Positions 8,763 through 17,142 of a stretch of DNA of 64,000 nucleotides are shown piece after piece (within the stretch, counting starts at the first letter, position 1; each line of letters starts with the position of its first letter). Both the position numbers and the translations under genes were made by a program. Source of the stretch: Wukongibacter sp050859025 (GTDB lineage: Bacteria > Bacillota > Clostridia > Peptostreptococcales > Caminicellaceae); contig NZ_CP138200.1 in NCBI RefSeq assembly GCF_050859025.1, positions 4,774,001 to 4,838,000 on the forward strand, read 5' to 3'. Below the pieces are notes generated by a model. That model ran no database searches, was not told the origin of the DNA, and saw only the letters and a program-made list of their open reading frames with translations.

Positions 8763-9759
8763 TATTCTTCTCCTTTATAGTTTTCTCAGTCTCTTCCAAT
8801 TTTTCTAATTTTAACTGTATATTGTAACCTTCCTTTTTAAATCTCTGATTGTAATACAATGTAGTAAGAAATATTCCAGTCAAAGGTGATATAAACAAAG
8901 AAAACAATACTTGTAAAGGTAATCTTAGTAAATTACCAATCATCATTAAAATAGTCATTGTTGATTCATCACTGCTGAAACTTTTTATAACTATGTAAAG
9001 TAATCCTCCTAGGATACCAAGAATCGAATATATGGAATATGTAATGGCCAAAACAGTTATAGAAAATAGAATATTAACACCTAACAATCTCCAGAAACAA
9101 CCCTTTACGAGCATTCTACTTCTTCTTAGAGCTTTAAAAAAGTAGAGTTTTTCTACAACTGCCGCTTGGATAGTAAACATATATATTGTTGTAAGATAAC
9201 CATATATACACAAAATTCCTAGACCTAAAACAATCATCCAAACACTAAATTGATCGAAATTCTCTATTAAGTCTAATCTAAATGTTAAGTATCCCAAACC
9301 ACCTACTATAGGCATAAAAGGTATAAGAATTATTGAATATGCCAGTAATACACTTAAAACAACTGGAATATTTTTAAATGCCTGTCCTATGGCATTTTCT
9401 AGTCTAACTTTTTTATCTAAAATCCCCCTTGATGCTATATCTATAATACCTACTTCTTTTATAGCTTTGAATAAATACATAAATAAAAAGATAATGACAA
9501 ATATAGATGTAAATGTAATTATTGATCCAATACCCATATTTCTAGTAAGAAGATCCTCTTGAAAATCATTTAGAGAATTAAACGCCAAAAATCCAAAGGA
9601 AAATACACCTATCAATATAAGTACAAGTGATAATATAAAGCTTATTATATAAAATATTAATAAGTATAATGCTGAAGTCCCCATATGTTTTTTATGAATG
9701 TTAAAGCTCTTATCCATTACATCGGTATATGACATTATAGAAAAATTTTTAGAACTCAT
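8710..9759 (-). CDS. Multi-pass membrane protein of the MoxR cluster
   Basis: A 349-residue hydrophobic protein with about six membrane helices (roughly 25-60, 80-112, 134-160, 172-197, 225-253, 272-300) and a lysine/glutamate-rich tail. It resembles the membrane domains attached to some glycerophosphodiester phosphodiesterases but has no catalytic domain. It is the first gene of the minus-strand run DUF4129-DUF4350-MoxR-DUF58. The start ATG at 9759 follows GGGGGCAAA. The long overlap with DUF4129 argues for co-translation. A specific function cannot be assigned. Confidence 0.65.
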   Translation of the reverse strand: MSSKNFSIMSYTDVMDKSFNIHKKHMGTSALYLLIFYIISFILSLVLILIGVFSFGFLAFNSLNDFQEDLLTRNMGIGSIITFTSIFVIIFLFMYLFKAIKEVGIIDIASRGILDKKVRLENAIGQAFKNIPVVLSVLLAYSIILIPFMPIVGGLGYLTFRLDLIENFDQFSVWMIVLGLGILCIYGYLTTIYMFTIQAAVVEKLYFFKALRRSRMLVKGCFWRLLGVNILFSITVLAITYSIYSILGILGGLLYIVIKSFSSDESTMTILMMIGNLLRLPLQVLFSLFISPLTGIFLTTLYYNQRFKKEGYNIQLKLEKLEETEKTIKEKNSEKFITSTDDSKQRNIR

Positions 9760-9781
9760 TTTGCCCCCCTACTCGTAGTGA

Positions 9782-9943
9782 TATAGATGTGTGATTTGGA
9801 AGCTTGAGTTATTTAGTCTTCACTACCACACATCTATATAGGGTTTACATAGTAAAACTTAATTTATACATGTACAAATACTCAGCGTTTTTGGGAGTTT
9901 TGGGAATGTATAAATTAAAGTCTTTACTTAAATCCCTATATAG
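9782..9943. repeat. Palindromic repeat family A, copy 1, with an overlapping 12-bp hairpin
   Basis: The element at 9834-9943 has arms containing AACTTAATTTATACA and TGTATAAATTAAAGT and ends in CTATATAGGG/CCCTATATAG. It belongs with copies at 20809-20914, 24959-25066 and 52002-52270 but is the most diverged. Overlapping its left end, TATAGATGTGTG (9782-9793) is perfectly inverted at 9827-9838. The remainder of 9944-10082 shows nothing recognisable. Confidence 0.65.
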
Positions 9944-10082
9944 TAATATTAGTTTAAGAATTAATAATTTTCATTAAATGAATGTAGAAGCCTTAATTAT
10001 CTCAGTAAAATTTTTACATGATAATTTTCTCATAATATGAATTATATCCCAATTGGTTAGCTTTTACAATTAGCTCTACTGA

Positions 10083-11390
10083 TTAATTTCCTTCTAAAAT
10101 GTCTAAAGTTATTATAACAAACAGCTTTACAGCATTTAAAATATCTTGTTCATTAACATCAAATTTTGAATTGTGATGTCCTCCCTTAGTATCTGTTCCA
10201 ATGGTAAAGTATACACCTTGACCTCCTTTTTCTTGAACCCTATTTAGCATAAAGGTGAAATCTTCACTTCCACCTGCATCGTCGGAAATGTCAACTATAT
10301 TGTTAAAGCATCCTAGGTTTCTTCCAACCTTGTTTACACGCTCAACTAATACTTGATTACAGTTCCCACACATGGCTTCTCCCATGTACTTAACTTCATA
10401 ATCTATACTATGCATTTTTGCTGAGGTTTCTATAATTCTAAGAGCATACTCCCTCATGTAATCATTAATTTCAGTACTTTCTCCTCTAGTTTCTATCTTC
10501 ATAAAGCTTTTTTCTGGAATTACATTTCTGTCTGTTCCAGAGGATAGTACTCCAACATTTATTCTACTAGCGCCAGCCATGTGCCTTGGTATTGCATTCA
10601 AATTGAGCACAGCCGTACATGCTGCCAGCATAGAGTTCTTACCTTCATTAGGCTCTCCTCCCGCATGGGCCCCCTTACCCTTAAAGCTTACATCAAATTT
10701 AGTAGTTGCCATAAATCCATTTGTTCCACATACAAGGGTTTTAGATGGTTTTAAGCCTATGTGACCACCTATAATGTAATCTACATCATCTAAGATTCCA
10801 GCTCCTACCATCGCTTTAGCACCTCTTACACCTTCTTCGGCGGGCTGAAAAATTAGCTTTATTCTTCCAACTCCAGCTATCTCATTTTTAATACTTGACA
10901 ACGTCTCGGCAACGCCTAGTCCAATCGCTGCGTGGCAATCATGTCCGCAGGCATGCATTATACCTTCATTTTCCGATGAGAACTTTAATCTATGGGGTAG
11001 ATGGTCCTCCCCACTGTCTTCAATTACCTTAAGTGCATCAATATCAAATCTCATACCAATACATGGACCATCTCCTAACTCTAAAATACCCATAACCCCT
11101 GTAAATCCACCCTCTAGTCGGATTATAAGTTCCTCATCAGCTCCTTGATTCAGTGCACGCTCATATTGATTTGCTAGCTCTTCTTCAGATGGTAATCCCA
11201 TTCTCTCTTCGTCTTTTAATACTTCTCTCCCTAGCTTCACTTCAAATCCAAGTTCTATCAATCTTCTAGCTATTTTAGATGCAGTTCTAAATTCAGTCCA
11301 GCCCACCTCCGGGTATTTATGGAAATCTCTTCTGTAAGATATAATCCTTTCTTCCATATCATCTATAAACTTAATGATTTTTTTCTCCAT
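10083..11390 (-). CDS. M20-family amidohydrolase, AbgA-like
   Basis: A 435-residue metallo-amidohydrolase related to aminobenzoyl-glutamate utilization subunit A. Visible landmarks are IISYRRDFHKYPEVGWTEFR at the start, the zinc-site segment GIMHACGHDCHAAIG near 148, PAEEGVRGAKAMVGAG with the bridging glutamates, KGKGAHAGGEPNEGKNSM in the dimerisation lobe and DDAGGSEDFTFML near the end. It probably cleaves an N-acyl amino acid or p-aminobenzoyl-glutamate. The frame opens at GTG 11402, but ATG 11390 is better spaced from AAGAGG. It is monocistronic, with a C-family repeat upstream. The substrate is not deducible. Confidence 0.85.
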   Translation of the reverse strand: MEKKIIKFIDDMEERIISYRRDFHKYPEVGWTEFRTASKIARRLIELGFEVKLGREVLKDEERMGLPSEEELANQYERALNQGADEELIIRLEGGFTGVMGILELGDGPCIGMRFDIDALKVIEDSGEDHLPHRLKFSSENEGIMHACGHDCHAAIGLGVAETLSSIKNEIAGVGRIKLIFQPAEEGVRGAKAMVGAGILDDVDYIIGGHIGLKPSKTLVCGTNGFMATTKFDVSFKGKGAHAGGEPNEGKNSMLAACTAVLNLNAIPRHMAGASRINVGVLSSGTDRNVIPEKSFMKIETRGESTEINDYMREYALRIIETSAKMHSIDYEVKYMGEAMCGNCNQVLVERVNKVGRNLGCFNNIVDISDDAGGSEDFTFMLNRVQEKGGQGVYFTIGTDTKGGHHNSKFDVNEQDILNAVKLFVIITLDILEGN

Positions 11391-11435
11391 AATAATAATC
11401 ACCTCTTAATAACAATATTTTTTCTGCAATACATT

Positions 11436-11543
11436 TATATATAGAACGCACTTATAAATCTACATTTTGATTTCTTAAATAGCCAAGGTTTCAAGATTTT
11501 TTAAGAAATCAAAATGTAAGAGATTTATTGCGATTTCTATAGA
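11436..11543. repeat. Palindromic repeat family C, copy 2 (best-preserved)
   Basis: A 108-base near-palindrome. The left arm contains TACATTTTGATTTCTTAA and the right arm TTAAGAAATCAAAATGTAAG, perfectly complementary through that core, flanked by TATATATAGAACGC and GCGATTTCTATAG. It is the reference copy for the family. It fills most of the gap between the M20 gene and the AraC gene; the rest of 11544-11734 is plain AT-rich DNA. Confidence 0.85.
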
Positions 11544-11734
11544 ATAAATTAGCTACACACCAGTTTATTCTACTTTTTGTAATGATATCCTCTTCATTTT
11601 TTTAATTATACAAAAAAAACTACGTCCAGATCACTCATTAATAAGTCAATGCTTTTTATGAATAATCTGAACATATAAATCTTTCTAAAGCTATTATATA
11701 TCTCTTTTTATATACAATATCCTACTAAATAGGG

Positions 11735-12445
11735 CTATTTTTTCATTTTTCGTCTATACTCATCAGGTGTAACCTTCTCTATATCTTTGAACACCCTTGT
11801 TAAGGATGAATTATGATTATAGCCTACCATCTGTGAGACCCTCAATATTGTAAAATCTGTATTTAAAAGAAGTCTTTTTGCCTCTTCTATCCTTAGTTTT
11901 TGTATATATTCTTTAGTAGAAATCTTCATATTTCTCTTAAACCATTCACTGTAATAGCTCCTGCTATAATGTTCAATATCTGCCAATGTCTTTAACTCTA
12001 TATCCTCAGCAAAATGTTCGTTAATATACTTAACTGAGTCAGGTAGATTATTTTCTTCAATAAAGCTATAAAAATAGTGAAATAAATTGTTAATTGAATT
12101 AGAATTTTTTTCATTGGTAGCTTCATTCAATAATAAAAATCTTATTGCCTTCCATCTATCGTCAAGCACAAGGCTATTACCGCCTTTTATACTTGACATA
12201 TCCTTTCTGTTAGCCATATGAAAGGGTATATCTAATACTAGGAACTCATTATTTTTATCCGCCTTAAAGGTATGCTTACAGCTCGGTGGCAGAAAAAACA
12301 AATGTTCATCGTCTAGTAAAAGTTTTTCATAATCTGTTTGTATATGCAGGTTTCCACTCAGAGGCAAAATCAATTGAGCAAAATCATGGGAATGGGTATT
12401 GAGTTTATCAGTGTATATCCTTCGCTCGCATTTTATACCATTCAA
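11735..12445 (-). CDS. AraC-family transcriptional regulator
   Basis: A 236-residue regulator with an N-terminal cupin-like effector domain (SHDFAQLILPLSGNLHIQTD and FLPPSCKHTFK) and a C-terminal double helix-turn-helix domain. The latter is seen as LKTLADIEHYSRSYYSEWFK and VSQMVGYNHNSSLTRVFKD, ending in TPDEYRRKMKK, all typical of AraC/XylS proteins. TTG at 12445 follows AGAGGTGAT by a good distance. It lies 36 bases after the DMT exporter gene on the same strand, so it may be co-transcribed with it and control it. The ligand is unknown. Confidence 0.88.
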   Translation of the reverse strand: MNGIKCERRIYTDKLNTHSHDFAQLILPLSGNLHIQTDYEKLLLDDEHLFFLPPSCKHTFKADKNNEFLVLDIPFHMANRKDMSSIKGGNSLVLDDRWKAIRFLLLNEATNEKNSNSINNLFHYFYSFIEENNLPDSVKYINEHFAEDIELKTLADIEHYSRSYYSEWFKRNMKISTKEYIQKLRIEEAKRLLLNTDFTILRVSQMVGYNHNSSLTRVFKDIEKVTPDEYRRKMKK

Positions 12446-12481
12446 GATATATCACCTCTATTCTTAGAATACATAAAATTA

Positions 12482-13396
12482 CTATGACACCTTTTCATTC
12501 ACTTCTTCTTTAGTATCTTCAATCTTAGCTCTTTGAACCATAAACACTCCTAGAATTATTATTAGCATCGACATTACCACCGATAAAGTAAATGGCTCAT
12601 CCAATACTATAGCCCCCAATATCACTGCAACAACTGGGTTTACATATGCATAGGTTCCGGCCTTTGATGCAGGCCACTTAGCCAAAACATATATATAACA
12701 GCTATACCCAATTATAGATCCAAATACTATAAGATATAGCATTGCAAGTACTGAATTCTTTGTAAATTGAGCTCTCGAAATTTCACCCATTAATAGGCCC
12801 ACTGTGAAAAGTCCCAAACCACCAGCAAGCATCTGAATACCTATATTAGAAATTATTGTTCCACTTGACTTAAAGGTTTTTGAATATACGGACCCTATAG
12901 ACCAAAAGAAACTTGCTAATAGTAATAATAATGTCCCTTTGAAATCTATTATTGCTAAGCTGCTATCACCTAGGGCTAAATATGCAACTCCGGCAAAGCC
13001 TATCGCAAGGCCTATAAATCCTTTATAATCCATTTTTTTATACCTTAAAACAAATATTTCTACTATCGCCATAAATAAAGGTACTGTAGCTACTAAAAGT
13101 GAGGCTATACCTGAGTGAACCCACTGTTCTGCATAGACTACCAATCCATTTCCTCCAAGAAGCATTAAGAGTCCTACAATAGATGTTTTTGCTATATCCT
13201 TTTTATTATTAGTAAAAGATTTCCCTTTCAACTTAGAATAAATAATTGTTAATCCTCCAGCAGTAATAAATCTGATTCCTGCAAACATAAAGGGAGGAAA
13301 ATCCTTTACACCTATCCTAATGGCAAGATAAGTGGAGCCCCAAAAAAAGCATACTGCTAAATAGGAAAATAATACTCTTCGATTTTCATTGTTCAT
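12482..13396 (-). CDS. EamA/DMT-family transporter
   Basis: A 304-residue exporter with ten predicted membrane helices in two EamA repeats. FFWGSTYLAIRIGVKDFPPFMFAGIRF opens the first repeat, while LLLLLASFFWSIGSVYSKT and YVLAKWPASKAGTYAYVNPVVAVILGAIVLDEPF mark the second. RhaT/YdcZ-like DMT proteins export amino acids or metabolites. The frame extends 11 codons upstream, but ATG 13396 is seven bases after GGAGG and is the better start. It is followed by the AraC gene. The substrate is unknown. The upstream 13397-13821 gap shows only the terminator of the Spo0E-like gene. Confidence 0.88.
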   Translation of the reverse strand: MNNENRRVLFSYLAVCFFWGSTYLAIRIGVKDFPPFMFAGIRFITAGGLTIIYSKLKGKSFTNNKKDIAKTSIVGLLMLLGGNGLVVYAEQWVHSGIASLLVATVPLFMAIVEIFVLRYKKMDYKGFIGLAIGFAGVAYLALGDSSLAIIDFKGTLLLLLASFFWSIGSVYSKTFKSSGTIISNIGIQMLAGGLGLFTVGLLMGEISRAQFTKNSVLAMLYLIVFGSIIGYSCYIYVLAKWPASKAGTYAYVNPVVAVILGAIVLDEPFTLSVVMSMLIIILGVFMVQRAKIEDTKEEVNEKVS

Positions 13397-13749
13397 ATTA
13401 AACCTCCAAGATTTCACATTAAAATTCATATAGACATATATATAATAATACAGTTCTTAAAGATCTATTAAAAGCGATTTTCGGACATTACATTCTCGTG
13501 TATTTTATTAAAACTATTTTTCACAATTATTTATAATTCCATCTCTCTAACTTCTATACTCCTCTTAATATCATAAATTCATTATACTATATGCTATACT
13601 ATAAATATAATAGTTTTTATTTTTGGATTAATATTAACTCTTATCAACCTCTTTTAATCAAAAGCTTTTCACAATTGGTTTTAAAGGGTCATTAATATGT
13701 ACTAGAAGAAAATTGATGTTCCAAAGATAACAAATATGTCATAAAAAAA

Positions 13750-13783
13750 GAAGTATCTCAAAATGACTGGCATGAGACACCTC
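13750..13783 (-). terminator. Intrinsic terminator of the Spo0E-like gene
   Basis: On the minus strand GAGGTGTCTCA pairs with TGAGATACTTC around a 12-base loop, with one or two G-U pairs, and is followed by seven T. It lies about 40 bases after the Spo0E-like stop codon. Confidence 0.8.
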
Positions 13784-13821
13784 CTCTATTATTATATTTC
13801 AAAGCTTCTTAGAGACTTAAT

Positions 13822-14004
13822 TTATTCATAATCATTATCTTCAAAGTTCTGAACCAATTCATTATACTTGTTCAAGGCTATATCTAGCTTCTTACTCATT
13901 TCTATAATTTTGAAATCTGTAAAGCTTCTTTTTTCATTAATCATACTATTCAATTCTTCTCTAAGCTTTTCTATTTCAAATACTATAGCCTCTACTCTTC
14001 CCAT
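13822..14004 (-). CDS. Spo0E-like sporulation regulatory protein
   Basis: A 60-residue helical protein matching the Spo0E family of aspartyl-phosphate phosphatases, which remove phosphate from Spo0A and delay sporulation. IEKLREELNSMINEK forms the first helix and SKKLDIALNKYNEL the second, corresponding to the S-x-x-LD signature around the catalytic loop. The start ATG follows GGGGAC, and a good terminator follows the gene, so it is an independent small transcript. Its presence supports a spore-forming host. The family assignment is fairly sure; the exact target is inferred. Confidence 0.8.
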   Translation of the reverse strand: MGRVEAIVFEIEKLREELNSMINEKRSFTDFKIIEMSKKLDIALNKYNELVQNFEDNDYE

Positions 14005-14044
14005 ATTCAGTCCCCTTTTTTAAACTTAAAAATTTTAACTATTA

Positions 14045-14086
14045 TTATATAGAATATACCTATATATCTACATTTTGATTTCTTAA
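14045..14086. repeat. Half-copy of palindromic repeat family C
   Basis: TATATCTACATTTTGATTTC and the preceding TATATAGAATA match the left arm of the C family, but no right arm follows before the PAS-GGDEF-EAL gene ends. It looks like a truncated copy. Confidence 0.55.
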
Positions 14087-14111
14087 AGGGGTTAACATAC
14101 TTCTAACCCTA

Positions 14112-15860
14112 TCATCTATTTTTTATCATAGCTTCAAATTTTTCTGCACTTACGGGTCTACTAAAAAAATAGCCTTGACCCATTTCACAATCTAATTTTT
14201 TTAAATAGTTAAGTTGATTAATATCCTCAATACCTTCGGCAATCACTTGAAGTTTTAAACTTCTAGCAATGGCCATTATAGCAGCTATAATTGGGTTATT
14301 ATCGGTTTCATCCTTTATATCATCTATAAATGTTTTATCAATTTTCAATTTATTTATAGCCATGTTCTTAAGTTGTCCTAATGAAGAATATCCTGTCCCA
14401 AAGTCATCTATAGAAATGTTTACACCTAATTTATTAAGCTTGTGAAAGTTACGGATACAACTGTTAATATTCTTCATATTCAAGCTTTCAGTAATTTCTA
14501 GCTCTAAAAAGCTTGGATTAAGCCCTGTTGTATCTAATGTATTCAATATATCCTCTGCAAAGCTTTTCTGCTCTAACTGTCTTACGGAAACATTAACTGC
14601 CATTATAATTGGCTTATATCCTGCATTTTGCCAAGTAACGTTCTGTATACATGCTGCTTGAAGAACCCATTGACCAATTTGAAAAATCAAACCATTATTT
14701 TCCGCAATAGGAATAAATTTAGCTGGTGATATATATCCTAGCTTAGGATGTCTCCATCTCAATAGTGCTTCAGCAGCAACTATTTCATTTGTCTTTAAAT
14801 TGATAATCGGTTGATAATGAATCTCAAATTGTTTTTTTGATAATGCCTTTCTTAAATTGTTAAATAGAATAAATCGATCTTCAATTTCTTCTCCCATATA
14901 ACTTGAGAACATTTTTATACTATTACCACATTTCTCTTTAGCCTTATACATAGCAATTTCAGCATTTCTTATTAATACTTCCTTATCAAACCCATCGTCA
15001 GGATACATTGATATTCCTATACTTCCTGATATATCAACTTCATACTCATTTACCTTTATTGGATTATCAAATACATTTATTATTTTTTCTGCCGTTCTCA
15101 TTACAGATTTTCTATTTGTGATACTGGGTATCAGTATCATAAAATGGTTTCCCGATATTCTAGCAATAATATACTCATTATTAACGCTGCTGGTCAATTT
15201 ATCTGCAGTTGATTTTATAATCTTATCTCCAATTAAATAACCTAGTGTATTGTTTATTCGTTTAAAATTATCAAAATCTAAAACTAATACTGCCATTTTT
15301 TTATCTGTATTATTACACATTACTTCTTCTATTTTCTCTAAAAAAAATTCCCTATTATAAAGTCCTGTAAGACAGTCTCTATGAATTAGGTATTCAATCT
15401 TATCTTGCTTAATTTTACTTTCTGTAACATCTCTATATATTAAATACGCACCCGTCTGTTCTTCATCTATCATAATCGGGCAAGCTAGTACATCAGTAAA
15501 TAATAGTTTTCCATCTTTTCTAATTTTTTTAATTCTTCTTTTTAAGTATCTACTTTCCTTAAGTTCATTAAATATACATTGGTTATTACAAATATCATCA
15601 TTACACATTATGTCTCTAATCATTTTGCCCCTTAAATCATCTAAGCTGTACTGAAAGAGTCTTTCAAAGCTGTCGTTAACATTTACTACTTTAAATTCAT
15701 TATCGATTATAGCCATGGCTTCAGTAGAGTTCTCAAAGATTTGTTTATAATATTTTAGTCCTATTTTATAATAGTATAAAGGATATATATTGCTATTTTT
15801 TTCACAATCAGTCGTACCCATATCTACCGTTATTCCTCCACTTGTATTATTTATGCACAT
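14112..15860 (-). CDS. PAS-GGDEF-EAL protein, probable c-di-GMP phosphodiesterase
   Basis: Up to 582 residues. A PAS domain (about 35-150) is followed by a GGDEF domain and an EAL domain. The GGDEF signature is replaced by SGNHF (236-240), so cyclase activity is unlikely. The EAL domain keeps EALLRW (364-369), ELEITES, DDFGTGYSSL and the late VIAEGIED motif, so it should hydrolyse c-di-GMP. The PAS domain carries a cysteine cluster (C86, C91, C95) that could bind metal or sense redox state. No membrane helix is seen. The start may be ATG 15860 or ATG 15821, since the nearest GGAGG precedes the latter at long spacing. It is likely monocistronic. Confidence 0.88.
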   Translation of the reverse strand: MCINNTSGGITVDMGTTDCEKNSNIYPLYYYKIGLKYYKQIFENSTEAMAIIDNEFKVVNVNDSFERLFQYSLDDLRGKMIRDIMCNDDICNNQCIFNELKESRYLKRRIKKIRKDGKLLFTDVLACPIMIDEEQTGAYLIYRDVTESKIKQDKIEYLIHRDCLTGLYNREFFLEKIEEVMCNNTDKKMAVLVLDFDNFKRINNTLGYLIGDKIIKSTADKLTSSVNNEYIIARISGNHFMILIPSITNRKSVMRTAEKIINVFDNPIKVNEYEVDISGSIGISMYPDDGFDKEVLIRNAEIAMYKAKEKCGNSIKMFSSYMGEEIEDRFILFNNLRKALSKKQFEIHYQPIINLKTNEIVAAEALLRWRHPKLGYISPAKFIPIAENNGLIFQIGQWVLQAACIQNVTWQNAGYKPIIMAVNVSVRQLEQKSFAEDILNTLDTTGLNPSFLELEITESLNMKNINSCIRNFHKLNKLGVNISIDDFGTGYSSLGQLKNMAINKLKIDKTFIDDIKDETDNNPIIAAIMAIARSLKLQVIAEGIEDINQLNYLKKLDCEMGQGYFFSRPVSAEKFEAMIKNR

Positions 15861-16095
15861 AAATCACAGGTTATAATATAATACAATTTCTTCATTGAAA
15901 TGAAGCCTTTAATCTCGATTGTAAAAGTTAACTTCTTAAAAATCTATATATCTTCCTAATCACGATTACCAATTCACCTTAATAATCCTCTACTTAGAGA
16001 TAACCTCTAAATAGTTATTCTTAACCGACAGTTTAGAAGTTATGATTTTTGCACATAATATTTGCAATACCAACACTTAGGCCCATTATAACGAA

Positions 16096-16118
16096 ATATG
16101 TTTGCACCGTAAACATAT
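16096..16118. promoter_or_regulatory. TetR operator before the TetR gene
   Basis: ATATGTTT and AAACATAT form a perfect 8-bp inverted repeat around GCACCGT. A TATAAT box follows at 16130-16135, twelve bases downstream. The placement suggests autorepression by the adjacent TetR protein. The remainder of 15861-16095 holds no other recognisable feature. Confidence 0.65.
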
Positions 16119-16174
16119 CTATATTATGATATAATTTCATAAAATATTAATTTTACATATAAGGAGTGCTTTAT

Positions 16175-16759
16175 TTGATAAAACAAAATTATCATCATGG
16201 TAACTTGAAAGAATCCCTGATAGATAAAGGCCTAGAACTTTTAAACGAAGTAGGCTATGAAGCTTTTTCAATGAGAAAATTAGCGACTATATGTGGCGTA
16301 AGTCATTCCGCCCCCTATAGGCATTTTAAAAATAAAGATGAGCTTATTTCTACCATAAGGTTTAAAGCACTAGAACATTTTAACCAATATCTGAAAACAT
16401 CGATAAAAGCTTATCCCAATCCTAAAGAAGTAATAAAAGAAATGGGAAAGCGCTATTTAAAGTTCTTTATTGAATACCCTGATTATTTGGATTTTCTTTT
16501 TTTGAACAGTTCTCCTGGTAATATCAAAATCCAAAATAATCAGGCTTTATTTAGTGATAATCCTGCTTTTAAGTTTTTCACTGAAAAATGTGTAGAATAT
16601 TTGGAATCTGTTTCCGTTGATAAAAGTGATCTCATGATAAATATAATATCAATCTGGAGCTTAATTCATGGTCTAACAATATTACTAGTAAAAGAAAACA
16701 TTATAATTGAAGGTTCTTATATGGATTATGTTGACAAGATAATAGATAACATACTATAG
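16175..16759 (+). CDS. TetR/AcrR-family transcriptional regulator
   Basis: A 194-residue repressor. The N-terminal NYHHGNLKESLIDKGLELLN and the helix-turn-helix MRKLATICGVSHSAPYRHFKNKDEL define a TetR protein of the subgroup with a WHG-type C-terminal domain (HGLTILLVKEN near the end). The frame opens at GTG 16166, but that codon overlaps the ribosome site. TTG 16175, seven bases after AAGGAG, is the likely start. A 23-bp palindromic operator lies directly upstream and a related one downstream. These repressors usually control a neighbouring efflux or enzyme gene, but none is adjacent here. Confidence 0.87.
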   Translation: MIKQNYHHGNLKESLIDKGLELLNEVGYEAFSMRKLATICGVSHSAPYRHFKNKDELISTIRFKALEHFNQYLKTSIKAYPNPKEVIKEMGKRYLKFFIEYPDYLDFLFLNSSPGNIKIQNNQALFSDNPAFKFFTEKCVEYLESVSVDKSDLMINIISIWSLIHGLTILLVKENIIIEGSYMDYVDKIIDNIL

Positions 16760-16799
16760 CATTATTTATTAGTAGTACTATATCATTCATAACCCTATT

Positions 16800-16837
16800 G
16801 AGTCAATAAGTCCATATAATAACTTTTGACTCTTTTT
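16800..16837 (+). terminator. Intrinsic terminator of the TetR gene
   Basis: GAGTCAA pairs with TTGACTC (arms 16800-16806 and 16826-16832), with extra pairing inside, and a T-run follows. It is 40 bases after the TetR stop codon. Confidence 0.75.
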
Positions 16838-16964
16838 CAATTAAAAATATGGATTACTTTAGTAGCTTTTATAACAATTATATAAAAGCCTTCAGCTTGA
16901 CCTTAACAAACTTTACATATAATGTGCTTAGTGCCAACATTTGATTAATTACTATTTTACCCCA

Positions 16965-16989
16965 ATTATGTTTACGCTGTCAACATAAT
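16965..16989. promoter_or_regulatory. Second operator-like palindrome
   Basis: ATTATGTT and AACATAAT flank a 9-base centre, resembling the TetR operator at 16096-16118. It lies about 40 bases upstream of TTGACA (about 17020), the possible -35 box of the WYL regulator gene. It may let the TetR protein control that gene, or it may be the relic of a lost target promoter. The rest of 16838-17142 shows no gene. Confidence 0.5.
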
Positions 16990-17142
16990 GTGCTTTTTTT
17001 TATTAAAATTCTTTTTATTTTGACAATATATTTTTTATATCTATTATTTATCAACCTTCTGATAAGAAGTTTTATTTTTTTATACATGGTATACTGTTGT
17101 ATTATAGGGGTTATTTATCAAATAATTTGAGGTGATGAAATT

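Noticed and set aside
9782..9943. Possible CRISPR or integration site near the MoxR cluster
   Set aside because: Only one palindromic element is present, with no spacers, no tRNA end and no integrase; it fits repeat family A.
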